The notes: generated from the sequence alone by a model not told the origin. Positions 8,739 through 17,877 are shown, counted from the first letter of the stretch. The stretch: DNA of 64,000 bases from Prevotellaceae bacterium (GCA_029219385.1 JAQXTH010000040.1:62001-126000), one strand, 5' to 3'. Numbers and translations are program-made.

Positions 8739-9359
8739 ATGACAGACAACAGCAAAACCACCGCCAACGAAACGGATCAGAAGGAATCGCTGCACTACCG
8801 CCACCCCGAAGTGACCGAAACAAGACCGGTGTCGCTCGAATGTGACGTGGTGAGATTTCAAAACAACAAAGAGAAATGGGTTGCGTTCGTCGGACTGCTC
8901 GATGGCTACCCCTACGAAATTTTCACCGGACTGCAAGACGATGACGAGGGTATCGTTTTGCCCAAGTCTGTCACAAAAGGCAGAATTATCAAAGCCGTTA
9001 ATCCCGACGGAAGCAAACGCTATGATTTTCAATTTGAAAATAAACGCGGATATAAAACAACGGTGGAAGGTCTCTCTGAGAAATTCAACAAGGAATATTG
9101 GAACTATGCAAAATTGATTTCGGGTGTTTTGAGATACCGTATGCCGCTCGATAGAATAGTAAAACTTGTTTCACAGTTGCAACTCGACGACGAAAGCATT
9201 AACAACTGGAAAAATGGAGTGGAACGGGCATTGAAAAAATACATCAAAGACGGAACTCCCGCCACCGGTCAACACTGTCCCTCGTGTGGCAAGGAAAGCA
9301 TGATATACCAAAATGGAAACTTGCTTTGCACCCAATGTGGGGCAACAATATTAAGTTAA
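8739..9359 (+). CDS. Stand-alone protein resembling the C-terminal region of B12-dependent ribonucleotide reductase
   Basis: A 206-residue protein. Residues about 30-175 (ECDVVRFQNNKEKWVAFVGL, YEIFTGLQDD, KRYDFQFENKRGYKTTVEGL, EYWNYAKLISGVLRYRMPLD, NWKNGVERALKKYIKDGT) match my memory of the extreme C-terminal region of Bacteroidota adenosylcobalamin-dependent RNR (NrdJ). It ends in a four-cysteine ribbon, Cys180/183 and Cys197/200 (CPSCG and CTQCG). The catalytic barrel is absent, and no RNR gene lies nearby. The first ~25 residues are polar and probably disordered. It may be a regulatory or redox accessory subunit, or a zinc-ribbon protein of separate function. The family link is recalled, not searched. 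Confidence 0.6.
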   Translation: MTDNSKTTANETDQKESLHYRHPEVTETRPVSLECDVVRFQNNKEKWVAFVGLLDGYPYEIFTGLQDDDEGIVLPKSVTKGRIIKAVNPDGSKRYDFQFENKRGYKTTVEGLSEKFNKEYWNYAKLISGVLRYRMPLDRIVKLVSQLQLDDESINNWKNGVERALKKYIKDGTPATGQHCPSCGKESMIYQNGNLLCTQCGATILS

Positions 9360-9387
9360 AACCTTTTCTAAATCTCTCAGAAAACAG

Positions 9388-10125
9388 ATGTATCAATTTG
9401 AAAAACGGCGCAGCATTCGCAAATACTCCGACAAGCCCATTGACAACAAACTTCTGAAACAGTTGCTCACATCGGCAGAACAGACACAAACCATGGGCAA
9501 TCTGCAACTCTACAGCGTGATTATCACGCGCGACAAAAGCAAAAAAGCAGCACTCGCCCCCGCTCATTTCAACCAGCCTATGGCTACAGAGGCACCCGTG
9601 GTGCTCACATTTTGTGCCGACTATAACCGCTCGACACAATGGTGTATGCAAAGAAGAGCCACACCGGGATATGATAACTTCCTTTCATTTCTAAACGCTG
9701 CAATCGACACTCTACTTTATTGCCAAACTTTTTGCAATATGGCAGAGCAACAAGGATTGGGGCTATGTTTCCTCGGCACAACGATTTACAACCCTCAACA
9801 GATAATAGACACACTGAAACTCCCCCGCCTAGTAATGCCGATTGCAACAATCACTCTTGGTTGGCCCGATGAAGAAGGAAGCGTGTCTGACCGACTACCC
9901 ATCAATGCCATTATACACAATGAAGAATATCAAGCATATTCGCCCGAAGACATCAACAGACATTATACACCAAAGGAGCAACTGCCCGAAAACAAACATT
10001 TCGTGGAAATCAACAATATGCAGACCCTCGCACAAGTCTACACTGATTTGAGATACAAACCCGATGATTGCCGGGCAATGTCAAAAGTATTGTTAAACAC
10101 GCTAAGAAATCAAGGGTTCCTCTAA
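9388..10125 (+). CDS. NfsA/FRP-like nitroreductase family protein
   Basis: FMN-dependent NAD(P)H oxidoreductase, 245 residues. The N-terminal FEKRRSIRKYSDKPID is the classic FMN-phosphate-binding start of the nitroreductase fold. Further landmarks are TSAEQTQTMGNLQLYSVIIT, the helix FLNAAIDTLLYCQTFCNMAEQQGLGLCFLGT and PIATITLGWPDEEG. The C-terminal extension (about 185-245), with HYTPKEQ and a basic patch, fits the NfsA/flavin-reductase-P branch that prefers NADPH. Physiological substrates are unknown. It lies 28 bp after the preceding gene and 2 bp before the next, so operonic. Confidence 0.85.
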   Translation: MYQFEKRRSIRKYSDKPIDNKLLKQLLTSAEQTQTMGNLQLYSVIITRDKSKKAALAPAHFNQPMATEAPVVLTFCADYNRSTQWCMQRRATPGYDNFLSFLNAAIDTLLYCQTFCNMAEQQGLGLCFLGTTIYNPQQIIDTLKLPRLVMPIATITLGWPDEEGSVSDRLPINAIIHNEEYQAYSPEDINRHYTPKEQLPENKHFVEINNMQTLAQVYTDLRYKPDDCRAMSKVLLNTLRNQGFL

Positions 10126-10127
10126 TA

Positions 10128-10796
10128 ATGATACATTTCATAATTGAAAAGGAATTTAAGGAAGCTTGTCCCCATTTTAGGGGTGTGGCAATATTTGCCG
10201 ATATTACCAACAGCTTGTTGTCGAAACCGCTTTGGGAGGAAATCAATCTCACAACACATAATCTCAGACAAGAATACACGACAGAAGACATCAAACTACT
10301 TAACCCCATCAAAGCCACCCGAGCCTTATACCGCACCCTCGGCAAAGACCCCAGCAGATATAGGCCCTCGGCAGAAGCCCTTTTGAGACGCATACTGCAA
10401 TCAAAGGCTCTATATCAAATAAACACGGCAGCCGACCTCATCAATCTCGCCTCAATGGAGCATGGTTACAGCATCGGTGGCTTTGACCTCGACAAAATCC
10501 AAGGAGACTGCATCTCACTCGGCGTAGGCAAAAAAGAAGAGCTCTATGAGGGTATCGGGCGCGGAGCTCTTAACATTGAAAACATGCCAGTGTATCGTGA
10601 CGCGGTGGGCGGGTTTGGCACACCCACAAGCGACCATGAACGAACAAAACTAAACATCTCTACAAAAAACCTGCTCGCCATAGTAAACGGACACGATGGC
10701 AACCTCGGCAATACAACGGCTTGTGCCAAACGAATTGTAGAACTTTCACAAAAATACTGCCATTGCCAAAACTGCAAAATCATCACTTTCGAATAA
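10128..10796 (+). CDS. B3/4 (tRNA-synthetase editing-like) domain protein
   Basis: A 222-residue stand-alone B3/4 domain, the fold found in the beta subunit of phenylalanyl-tRNA synthetase. Landmarks are LLNPIKATRALYRTLGKDPSRYRPSAEALLRRIL, the LINLASMEHGYSIGGFDLDKI block and the C-terminal TSDHERTKLNISTKNLLAIVNGHDG. The start at 10128 follows the nitroreductase stop by 2 bp. An in-frame ATG at 10068 would overlap the upstream gene by 58 bp and adds a non-conserved-looking tail, so it was not used. Such proteins are widespread; a role in deacylating mischarged tRNA is suggested by the fold but unproven. The cysteines CHCQNC at the C-terminus are notable. Confidence 0.8.
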   Translation: MIHFIIEKEFKEACPHFRGVAIFADITNSLLSKPLWEEINLTTHNLRQEYTTEDIKLLNPIKATRALYRTLGKDPSRYRPSAEALLRRILQSKALYQINTAADLINLASMEHGYSIGGFDLDKIQGDCISLGVGKKEELYEGIGRGALNIENMPVYRDAVGGFGTPTSDHERTKLNISTKNLLAIVNGHDGNLGNTTACAKRIVELSQKYCHCQNCKIITFE

Positions 10797-10863
10797 AATA
10801 AAAATACACACATTTCTTTCTATAACAGAACGAAAAGACAAGACACATAAAAACAATAAAACC

Positions 10864-12111
10864 ATGCCCCACATGACGACAACAATCAAAACCATAAACA
10901 TATTTCTACTCTCGCTGACCTTGATACTTTTATTCCCTTTGCAAAGCATGGCGTTTATTGTGGTGCTTGATGCCGGACACGGAGGTAAAGACCCGGGTGC
11001 CCTCGGAACATACTCAAAAGAAAAAAACATCAATCTTAACGTTGTGTTGAGACTGGGAAAACTGATAAAGGAAAATTGTCGCGATGTCACTGTGATTTAC
11101 ACCCGACAAACCGATAAATTCGTAGAACTGTTTGAACGGGCAAACATCGCCAACAACGCCAAAGCAGATCTTTTCATTTCCGTACATACCAACTCTACAT
11201 CGGGCAACAACACCCTCGGCACAGAAACCTATTCTCTCACCCTCGACAAGGCTGCTACAAACATGGAGGTGGTAAAAAGGGAAAACTCCGTGATACAATA
11301 CGAAAACAACCAACAACGATATTCCGCCAATTCACTTGAGTCAAAAATAATGAGCGAGGTGATAATGAGCAATAATATGCGAACAAGCGCACTTTTCGCA
11401 AAATCCCTTCAAGACGAATACAGAAAAATCGGACGACCCAACAGGGGCGTTCACCAACAAAATTTCCATGTGCTAAGACAAGTGGCAATGCCAAGCATAC
11501 TTACAGAACTCGGTTTCATCTCTACACCGAGCGAAGAAGCTTATCTTAATTCGGAACAAGGAATCAACGAACTTGCAACGGCAATATTCAATGCTTTTCG
11601 CAAACACATCTCTCCAATTCTCAGAGGAATAGAGGAACAACCGGTTGTTGTAAATACTCCCCCCGTTGTCAACAATCCACAGCCCGAAACTACTGAAACA
11701 GAAGATACTCCACAACAAAACTCTCCACGCCAAAAAGAAACAATAAACAACGCTTCCCCCACAAAGCCGGCAGAACAACATAGCGAAATATCCTCACAAA
11801 CCAACCTTAAACCCAAAAGCAACAACGAAAAATATCAATTCAAAGTACAAATTTGCACTTCTGACCGCCAATTACACAGCAACAGCGAACAATTCAAAGG
11901 CCTCAAAGGAGTGGAAAGTTATCCCGTAACCACACAAAACGGCAAACGACAATTCATTCACACCTATGGAAACTCAGAAAGTTATGCAGAAATAGCAGCC
12001 ATAAAAAACAAACTTCGACAAAAATTCTCCGACTGCTTTGTTGTGGTTTTTAAAGGAGACAAAAAAGTAATAGGCGAAGAAGCCGCAAGTGCATTCAAAA
12101 AACAACCATAA
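10864..12111 (+). CDS. Periplasmic N-acetylmuramoyl-L-alanine amidase (Amidase_3)
   Basis: Zinc amidase that cleaves the bond between muramic acid and the stem peptide, typically for cell separation. 415 residues. Signal peptide about 5-30 (a second ATG at codon 4 could be the true start). The catalytic domain carries VVLDAGHGGKDPGA (His39), Glu53, ISVHTNS (His108) and ILTELGFIS (Glu215), the full AmiC-type zinc and catalytic set. A Pro/Gln/Thr-rich linker (about 235-320) leads to a C-terminal region (about 322-405) with FKVQICTSD and later FSDCFVVVFKGDK, consistent with a degenerate SPOR-like peptidoglycan-binding domain. It lies 23 bp before the MCE gene. Confidence 0.92.
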   Translation: MPHMTTTIKTINIFLLSLTLILLFPLQSMAFIVVLDAGHGGKDPGALGTYSKEKNINLNVVLRLGKLIKENCRDVTVIYTRQTDKFVELFERANIANNAKADLFISVHTNSTSGNNTLGTETYSLTLDKAATNMEVVKRENSVIQYENNQQRYSANSLESKIMSEVIMSNNMRTSALFAKSLQDEYRKIGRPNRGVHQQNFHVLRQVAMPSILTELGFISTPSEEAYLNSEQGINELATAIFNAFRKHISPILRGIEEQPVVVNTPPVVNNPQPETTETEDTPQQNSPRQKETINNASPTKPAEQHSEISSQTNLKPKSNNEKYQFKVQICTSDRQLHSNSEQFKGLKGVESYPVTTQNGKRQFIHTYGNSESYAEIAAIKNKLRQKFSDCFVVVFKGDKKVIGEEAASAFKKQP

Positions 12112-12134
12112 ACCAAATAAAAAATCACCGAGTT

Positions 12135-13055
12135 ATGAAAGCTTTCACAAAAGAAGTAAAAATCGGCATCACAGTGATTGTTGCCCTCGCCATGCTCATC
12201 TGTGGAATAAATTTTCTTAAAGGCATCAACCTTTTTCAAAAAAGCAACCTCTATTATGTAGCATTTAACGACATCAGCGGCCTCGGCATATCAAACCCTG
12301 TATACGCCAACGGCTATCGCATTGGCATCGTGAGAACTATTGAATATGACTACAACAAACCTGGGAACGTGTATGTCGGAATAGAAGTAGAAGACAACAT
12401 TCACATCACCCAAGGCAGTTATGCCGAACTTGAGGCACAAATGCTCGGCGGAGTGACTATGAACATAATGCTCGGCCAATCACCGATATCGTTGTCACCG
12501 GGCGACACCATAAAAGGTGGACCGAAAATCAGCGCACTCGACAAAGTGGGACAAACAATTCCACAACTGCAAAACATGATGCCCAAAATAGACTCCATTC
12601 TCACAAGCATAAACAGCCTGTTATCAACCCCCGCACTGCAACAAACTCTCACCAATGCAGCTCTCCTCAGCGAGCAACTCAAAACAACCACCAACGGCAT
12701 AAACACTCTGCTCAACGGGAAAGTAGCCTCGATAGTAGCCAATCTCGAACCCACAACAAAAAACCTGCAACATCTTACCTGCAAACTCGACAGCATTGAC
12801 TACAATTCTGCCATTAACAACATCAACAACACACTCACACAACTACAAAAAACCACAACAACCCTCGACCATGCCATCAACACAACCATGGACAAGATAA
12901 ACCAACCCAACTCTACACTCGGATTATTGCTCAACGATCGAACCCTCTATGATAACATAAACCGAAACCTCATTTCGTCTGATTCTTTGCTCAACGACCT
13001 CAGACTTCACCCCAAAAGATATGTTCATTTCTCTATTTTCGGAAGAAAACAATAA
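12135..13055 (+). CDS. MCE/MlaD-family lipid-transport substrate-binding protein
   Basis: Membrane-anchored periplasmic protein of 306 residues. One N-terminal transmembrane helix (about 10-30, VKIGITVIVALAMLICGINFL) precedes an MCE domain (about 38-115: YYVAFNDISGLGISNPVYANGYRIGIV and YAELEAQMLGGVTMNIML). The C-terminal half is helical and Thr/Asn/Leu-rich (INTLLNGK, LDSIDYNSAINNINNTLTQL), as expected for the helical barrel of MlaD-like hexamers. It would carry phospholipid between inner and outer membrane. The MlaE permease and MlaF ATPase genes are not adjacent. The amidase-MCE pairing may be translationally linked. Confidence 0.9.
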   Translation: MKAFTKEVKIGITVIVALAMLICGINFLKGINLFQKSNLYYVAFNDISGLGISNPVYANGYRIGIVRTIEYDYNKPGNVYVGIEVEDNIHITQGSYAELEAQMLGGVTMNIMLGQSPISLSPGDTIKGGPKISALDKVGQTIPQLQNMMPKIDSILTSINSLLSTPALQQTLTNAALLSEQLKTTTNGINTLLNGKVASIVANLEPTTKNLQHLTCKLDSIDYNSAINNINNTLTQLQKTTTTLDHAINTTMDKINQPNSTLGLLLNDRTLYDNINRNLISSDSLLNDLRLHPKRYVHFSIFGRKQ

Positions 13056-13168
13056 CCCGACACAAAACGAATAAACACATATTTATTTATTCCCATGCCT
13101 GCCAAACACACACAATGACGCAAAGCAGACAAAACCTTCTTGTGGTGTTAAAAAAAAGTTAAACTCCA

Positions 13169-13200
13169 CTTGTGAAAATCAAAAAAAAATGACACCTTTG
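13169..13200 (+). promoter_or_regulatory. dnaA promoter
   Basis: CTTG at 13169-13172 (-33) and CACCTTTG at 13193-13200 (-7, one mismatch to TAnnTTTG), spacer 20 nt, leader about 35 nt to the dnaA ATG. No clear DnaA boxes (TTATCCACA type) were seen nearby. Confidence 0.6.
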
Positions 13201-13241
13201 CATTTCGTTTATCCAACAGTCTAAACATAGGGTTCAAACAA

Positions 13242-14573
13242 ATGGAAGAGATTCAAATGCAATGGCAGAAAATGCTTGACGGCATCAAGCCCCAAGTAAA
13301 CCGGGAGGCATACAACACCTGGTTTAAACCCATTGTGTTTTTAGGTATCAGAGACAACACTGTTGAGATTGAAGTGCCAAACAACTTTTTCAGCGAGTAT
13401 CTCAGCGAGCACTACGGAAAGTTGCTCATTGCAGAAACCAAAAGACATTTCAACCTTACGCAAATAAACGTAAAACTGAAAAATCACAACAACGAAAAAA
13501 CAAACGAAAACGACATCACCGTTGTCAACAACAACGCAAAGCCGATTTTCAACACCCATCTCAGCAACCAATATACCTTTGAAAACTTTGTGCAAGGCAA
13601 CGCCAACAAGTTGGCGCGTTCCTTGGCCTACACCATTGCAACCAAACCTATTCAGACGGCATTCAACCCTTTTTTCCTCTATGGAGACTCGGGCGTGGGC
13701 AAGTCGCATTTGGTGAACGCCATCGGCCGCAAAATGATTGAACGAAACCCACAGAAGAGGGTGCTCTATATTTCTGCTCACGATTTTCTCCTTCAATACA
13801 CTGACTCGATACCAAAAAAGAAGTTCAACGACTTCATTTATTTCTACCAGTCGATAGAATGTCTCATTATCGACGACATACACGAAATTTCAGGCAAACC
13901 CGGCACTCAAGAGGCTCTCTTCAACATATTCAACCACCTTCAACGCAACGGACGCCAAATTATTTTCACATGCGACAAAGCACCCTCACAACTTGAGGGA
14001 TTTGAAGAAAGAGTCACTTCGCGCTTCTTCGGAGGAGCAACAGCCGAACTGCAACGCCCCGACGAACAGCTACGCATAGACATTCTGAAAACAAAAATAA
14101 AGAAAAACCAACTCAACATTCCCCAAGACGTGATAAACTATATCGCGCAAAATGTGAGGGGAAACGTAAGAGATCTTGAAGGCATCGTACATTCGCTCCT
14201 CGCCCAATCTATAGTACACGATTGCGAGATCGATTTACCCATGGCGCAAGAAATCGTAAACAAACACATAAAACTGTCGACCAAGACAATAACAATCGAC
14301 CTTATCTTGCGAACACTGTGCAAACATTATAAAATTACCATGCGCGACATAAGTTCACCAAGTCGCAAAAGTCGCATTGTTACCGCACGCCAAATAGCAA
14401 TGTATCTCGCCCAAAAACACACCGACATGAGTTCCACTCAAATAGGAATACACATCGGACGAAGAGACCATAGCACCGTGTTACACGCTTGCAGCCGGAT
14501 AGACATGAAAATAAAAACAAGCCCCGAATATAAGGCAGAGATTCAAGCAATAGAGCGAGAAATGATGAAATAA
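13242..14573 (+). CDS. dnaA: Chromosomal replication initiator DnaA
   Basis: AAA+ initiator that binds oriC and opens the duplex; 443 residues, slightly short. Domain I (about 1-85) has QWQKMLDGIKPQVNREAYNTWFKPI. A short linker (domain II) precedes the AAA+ core with YTFENFVQGNANKLARSLAYTIA, Walker A GDSGVGKSH (Ser in place of the usual Thr), Walker B LIIDDIHEI and the arginine-finger region. Domain IV ends with the DNA-binding signature GRRDHSTVLHAC. Its own promoter and a terminator made from its last codons make it monocistronic. dnaN is not adjacent and no oriC was recognised, which is common in Bacteroidota. Confidence 0.98.
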   Translation: MEEIQMQWQKMLDGIKPQVNREAYNTWFKPIVFLGIRDNTVEIEVPNNFFSEYLSEHYGKLLIAETKRHFNLTQINVKLKNHNNEKTNENDITVVNNNAKPIFNTHLSNQYTFENFVQGNANKLARSLAYTIATKPIQTAFNPFFLYGDSGVGKSHLVNAIGRKMIERNPQKRVLYISAHDFLLQYTDSIPKKKFNDFIYFYQSIECLIIDDIHEISGKPGTQEALFNIFNHLQRNGRQIIFTCDKAPSQLEGFEERVTSRFFGGATAELQRPDEQLRIDILKTKIKKNQLNIPQDVINYIAQNVRGNVRDLEGIVHSLLAQSIVHDCEIDLPMAQEIVNKHIKLSTKTITIDLILRTLCKHYKITMRDISSPSRKSRIVTARQIAMYLAQKHTDMSSTQIGIHIGRRDHSTVLHACSRIDMKIKTSPEYKAEIQAIEREMMK

Positions 14574-14596
14574 CAAATCATTTCTCGCTCTTTTTA
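14552..14596 (+). terminator. dnaA terminator formed from the end of the coding region
   Basis: A perfect 15-bp stem, AGAGCGAGAAATGAT at 14552-14566 with its complement at 14577-14591, a 10-nt loop holding the TAA stop codon (14571-14573), then a T-run. The left arm encodes the last residues of DnaA. Confidence 0.9.
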
Positions 14597-14677
14597 TTCT
14601 CAACGCTGCTCTTTAAATTTCAAATGTTATATTGCTTTTTTGTTTATTGTAATGTGGCCAATTTGAATTTACTTTGT

Positions 14678-14914
14678 CTATGTGAAACACTTACCATCTT
14701 TCCAGGGCTCCAAATAATAGCCGTGGTCTTCAGAACAATGCTTATAGATTTTCTGTTTCATTTCAATTGAAACACTATTCCACCATTCACTGCACTCGGG
14801 ATAAAGCACAGTCCGCTTGTTTGCCTTGCTCGCAATACGCTCTTTGTAGGCAATCCTCAAGTTTGACCACCACAAAGACAACTCTTTCTCTTGAATTTTA
14901 CTTTCTTTTTCCAT
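14678..14914 (-). CDS. Small protein of unknown function
   Basis: A 78-residue protein not recognised as a known family. It is hydrophilic, basic and tryptophan-rich (LSLWWSNLRIAYKERIASKANKR, CSEWWNSVSIEMKQK, ending in LEPWKDGKCFT), with no signal peptide or membrane segment. The chosen ATG at 14914 lies 17 bp after the stop of the large amidase-like gene; an in-frame ATG at 14986 would overlap that gene's end. Its compact, aromatic-rich composition argues for a real gene rather than chance. It is probably co-transcribed with the upstream gene and converges on dnaA. Confidence 0.6.
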   Translation of the reverse strand: MEKESKIQEKELSLWWSNLRIAYKERIASKANKRTVLYPECSEWWNSVSIEMKQKIYKHCSEDHGYYLEPWKDGKCFT

Positions 14915-14931
14915 AGTGTAAATATATAAAA

Positions 14932-17877
14932 TTAATACTTGTAGATCAGTCTTTCCAAAATTCTTTTCATCAGTTTTGACCTGCACTCTTCGTCTTCCAC
15001 ACTCTCAAAAGGAAACCCCATGGCAACCACATTTGGCGAAGAAATGCCACTGCAACTGCCGTTGGGATAAAAGACAAAAGGCTCTGCCGTGCCCATCGGT
15101 GTGATTACGTCAGTCCAACCCACGGCATATCGGTTGGTATTCATTTGCGAAACAAGACTCAGCGTATCGCCCTCCAAAACAACAGCCCCTGCCCTAAAAC
15201 GACCACCATACGAATAGCACAAATTCTCCGATGTAAAACCCTCTTCACTCTCTTCCCTCATATCACTCGATATATAAGAACCCGAAACAAACACACTGCC
15301 ACCACGCCCAATGTAATCGCTCAACTTACCACGCAAAGCAGGCAAAAATGTCTTATAGCGATACACACTACTCTTTCCACAATCTTTCTGCAATCCCATA
15401 ATCAAATCAACCAAGGAATAATCACCCATATCAACATCGCCACACAACAATGCGTCAATCGAACACGACGAAACACTACACCTGCCACCACCACCCTCTC
15501 TCAATGCCTTAGCATGGACAAAAGGATAGTCAAAAGAATTGCCGGCAACCACACGCCCCTCTAGTTCACTACTGCTGAAACCCAAACCCTCTGACGTGGT
15601 AAGTCCAATCTTCGAACGAGAGAAAGCCCTCTGTCGGCCACAATACTCTAAAGTCTTATGATAAGCAACACCGATGTCTTCTTGAAGGTCAAAGCCCAAA
15701 CTGTCGGGCGTTGACACAATAGCCGGACCACTGAGACGGGTAAAACAATTCACAACCAAAACATCACTCTCACTTTCAGAAGCACTCAAAACGCTTAACT
15801 CCTCGCTTGGAAAACTCTCGCCCCCCTCGTTGCAAGCCGCCACTTTAAAACGATAAACCACATCACGCTCTATGGGCAGTCTCACCGAAGTCTTGCCACC
15901 ATCCACAACAATGCCATTGTCGAAATCCTCGCCCTCGCGACCGGTGTAGACCACATAATAATCAGGATTGGCTGAGGGTTCAAGACTATCTGCCTCCCCA
16001 CACCACGAAAGCACAACTTCATCGCCCGTCGCCTTTGCCGAAAATCTCCTTACGGGAAGAGGTGCAACCACAAAACTGCGCCCATGCTGCATGGAGACAT
16101 AACGCCCCAATGCCTTGTAGACGGCACGCGCCACGGCAAACTTAAAATTAGGGTCGTGACCATAAACCATGTCTTGGAAATTTTGATGAGAAAGCAATTC
16201 TAATATTATAGAGGGAACCTCGGGTTTGCGACACTCACTGTAATTGCGATCGTACAACTCGCGCCGCCCCCATTCTGAGCCAATGAAACAAGACAAATCT
16301 CTGCATAGTTCGTTTTGCACAATCGAAGCCAAGTCAGACGAAGCCAATCGGCTCACTCCCGACGGCAAAGCAATCTCACCGTTATCACCCTTATAAGTAT
16401 AAATGGTCAACGTGCCAACCGTGGAACTGTCGGTGCGCCACCCCGCATCACTGTGGAAGGCAAGACTCAATTCGAGTGGAACACCAAGCCCCTCCACAGC
16501 AGGCAAAAAAGCAGAACCGCCTGCAATATAATTCACCGAGTTTGAACGCACGTTGATATCGTCGGCATAATCATTGCGCCCATCCTTAGTATTATAAACT
16601 TCAAAAGGCATTCCTAACCAACGGGCATAATAAAGTGCACCCTCCAAATATCGCGGCAAACCGCTCAATGTCTCACCACCCAACATATTTCCCATGCCAC
16701 CACCCAACCTTATGGCATCGGCGCAGACAACACCTTCATGGCTGCTGTAACTCGTTAGCGTAACAGAGTTTTCAATGCTCCGACCTTTTCCAAAATCAAA
16801 AGTGCCGAGATAAACCCACATTCCGCCCCCAATACGCTGGTTCACACTCACACGTGTCTCCACATTACGGTGTCTCACAATATAAACCGCGTCGGAAACA
16901 CTCCTCTCCATTGTAGGATAAGTGACATAAAGCGCATATTCGCCCTCAACTTCAATCTCGGGCATCCAGCAAACAGACGAACAATTCTCCTCCTCTCGGG
17001 AAGTTTGCAACACCCGTGCCGTACCCTCAAGATGAGGATTTCTGCCGGGCTCATAAAAATCACTTCTTCCACCAAAGCCCATAACGCCACAAGAGTCAAA
17101 AGCATTTCTGCCCACCGTTTCAACATAAATACTGCCACTCGTTGATACACCGCTGTCGTTGTCAACAATCAGTTCCTCAATCCTGCAATCGCGCTCACTT
17201 GCACAAAACACTATTCCACCCGCTCTTTCAATCATCGGAATCAAAAATGGCACCACAATCGAGCGCGTAAACAAATCCTCTGTAGTGGCATACAGATAAG
17301 GACGCTGCCATAGCCACTCTTTCTTCTGAAAATCAAAATATCTTCCATGACTCGGCCACACAGCCAGATGAACACCCTCCAACCCTCTATTGATGTCAAA
17401 AGGACGCGAAATATTCTTCACCCACGGCTCACCCTCGTGGTTTATGCCTTTCCATAAGCGTGTAGTGTCAACTACCTCTGCATAAAGATTGGGAATAAGG
17501 CGATCGATCTCCACGCCACTCCGCCCGTAAAGCTTCAGATCAAAGTCCGCATAAAGAGTATCAAGACAAACTCTCAACCTATCGTATGCCCTTGCAACAC
17601 CCTCGCGATCAAACACCCTGCTGCCAAAACCTTCCTTTCCATAAACATGAAGAGTTTTCACACCACTGTCAATAACATAATTCTCCAAAGCAATAGGCAA
17701 CTTGGTGTTGCTCTCTGCCTTATATATATCAAAAAAACAATCCAGCGATTTCTTCAATCCAAGAGCAGAACTGTCGTTGGCGACCACAAAGGTTCTCGCA
17801 AACCCTCCATCGCAAAAAAACCACACAAAGGCACTCACAATCCACAATGACAGTATCTTTAATAAAAAATTATTCAT
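14932..17877 (-). CDS. Exported amidase-like protein with inserted golvesin C-terminal-like domain and fibronectin III domain
   Basis: A 981-residue protein with an N-terminal signal peptide (1-28). It looks like an N-acetylmuramoyl-L-alanine amidase split by an insertion: His177 in WPSHGRYF and Glu200 in ATTEDLFTR on one side, His475 in LAFHSDAGW and Glu560 in SIILELLSHQNF on the other. Between them, about 300-395 is a golvesin C-terminal-like beta domain (YALYVTYP, MWVYLGTFDFGKG, GVVCADAIRLGGG). A fibronectin III domain spans about 605-700, and a C-terminal domain of unknown type 700-981. The protein is strikingly cysteine-rich for an exported protein. Some relatives are labelled xanthan lyase or golvesin-domain proteins in databases; peptidoglycan or glycan hydrolysis is inferred. 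Confidence 0.75.
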   Translation of the reverse strand: MNNFLLKILSLWIVSAFVWFFCDGGFARTFVVANDSSALGLKKSLDCFFDIYKAESNTKLPIALENYVIDSGVKTLHVYGKEGFGSRVFDREGVARAYDRLRVCLDTLYADFDLKLYGRSGVEIDRLIPNLYAEVVDTTRLWKGINHEGEPWVKNISRPFDINRGLEGVHLAVWPSHGRYFDFQKKEWLWQRPYLYATTEDLFTRSIVVPFLIPMIERAGGIVFCASERDCRIEELIVDNDSGVSTSGSIYVETVGRNAFDSCGVMGFGGRSDFYEPGRNPHLEGTARVLQTSREEENCSSVCWMPEIEVEGEYALYVTYPTMERSVSDAVYIVRHRNVETRVSVNQRIGGGMWVYLGTFDFGKGRSIENSVTLTSYSSHEGVVCADAIRLGGGMGNMLGGETLSGLPRYLEGALYYARWLGMPFEVYNTKDGRNDYADDINVRSNSVNYIAGGSAFLPAVEGLGVPLELSLAFHSDAGWRTDSSTVGTLTIYTYKGDNGEIALPSGVSRLASSDLASIVQNELCRDLSCFIGSEWGRRELYDRNYSECRKPEVPSIILELLSHQNFQDMVYGHDPNFKFAVARAVYKALGRYVSMQHGRSFVVAPLPVRRFSAKATGDEVVLSWCGEADSLEPSANPDYYVVYTGREGEDFDNGIVVDGGKTSVRLPIERDVVYRFKVAACNEGGESFPSEELSVLSASESESDVLVVNCFTRLSGPAIVSTPDSLGFDLQEDIGVAYHKTLEYCGRQRAFSRSKIGLTTSEGLGFSSSELEGRVVAGNSFDYPFVHAKALREGGGGRCSVSSCSIDALLCGDVDMGDYSLVDLIMGLQKDCGKSSVYRYKTFLPALRGKLSDYIGRGGSVFVSGSYISSDMREESEEGFTSENLCYSYGGRFRAGAVVLEGDTLSLVSQMNTNRYAVGWTDVITPMGTAEPFVFYPNGSCSGISSPNVVAMGFPFESVEDEECRSKLMKRILERLIYKY

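Noticed and set aside
10068..10127. Earlier start for the B3/4 protein
   Set aside because: It would overlap the nitroreductase gene by 58 bp; the ATG at 10128 is 2 bp after that gene's stop and starts a typical N-terminus.
13056..13241. Replication origin next to dnaA
   Set aside because: No cluster of TTATCCACA-type DnaA boxes and no obvious AT-rich unwinding repeat were seen; dnaN is also not adjacent.
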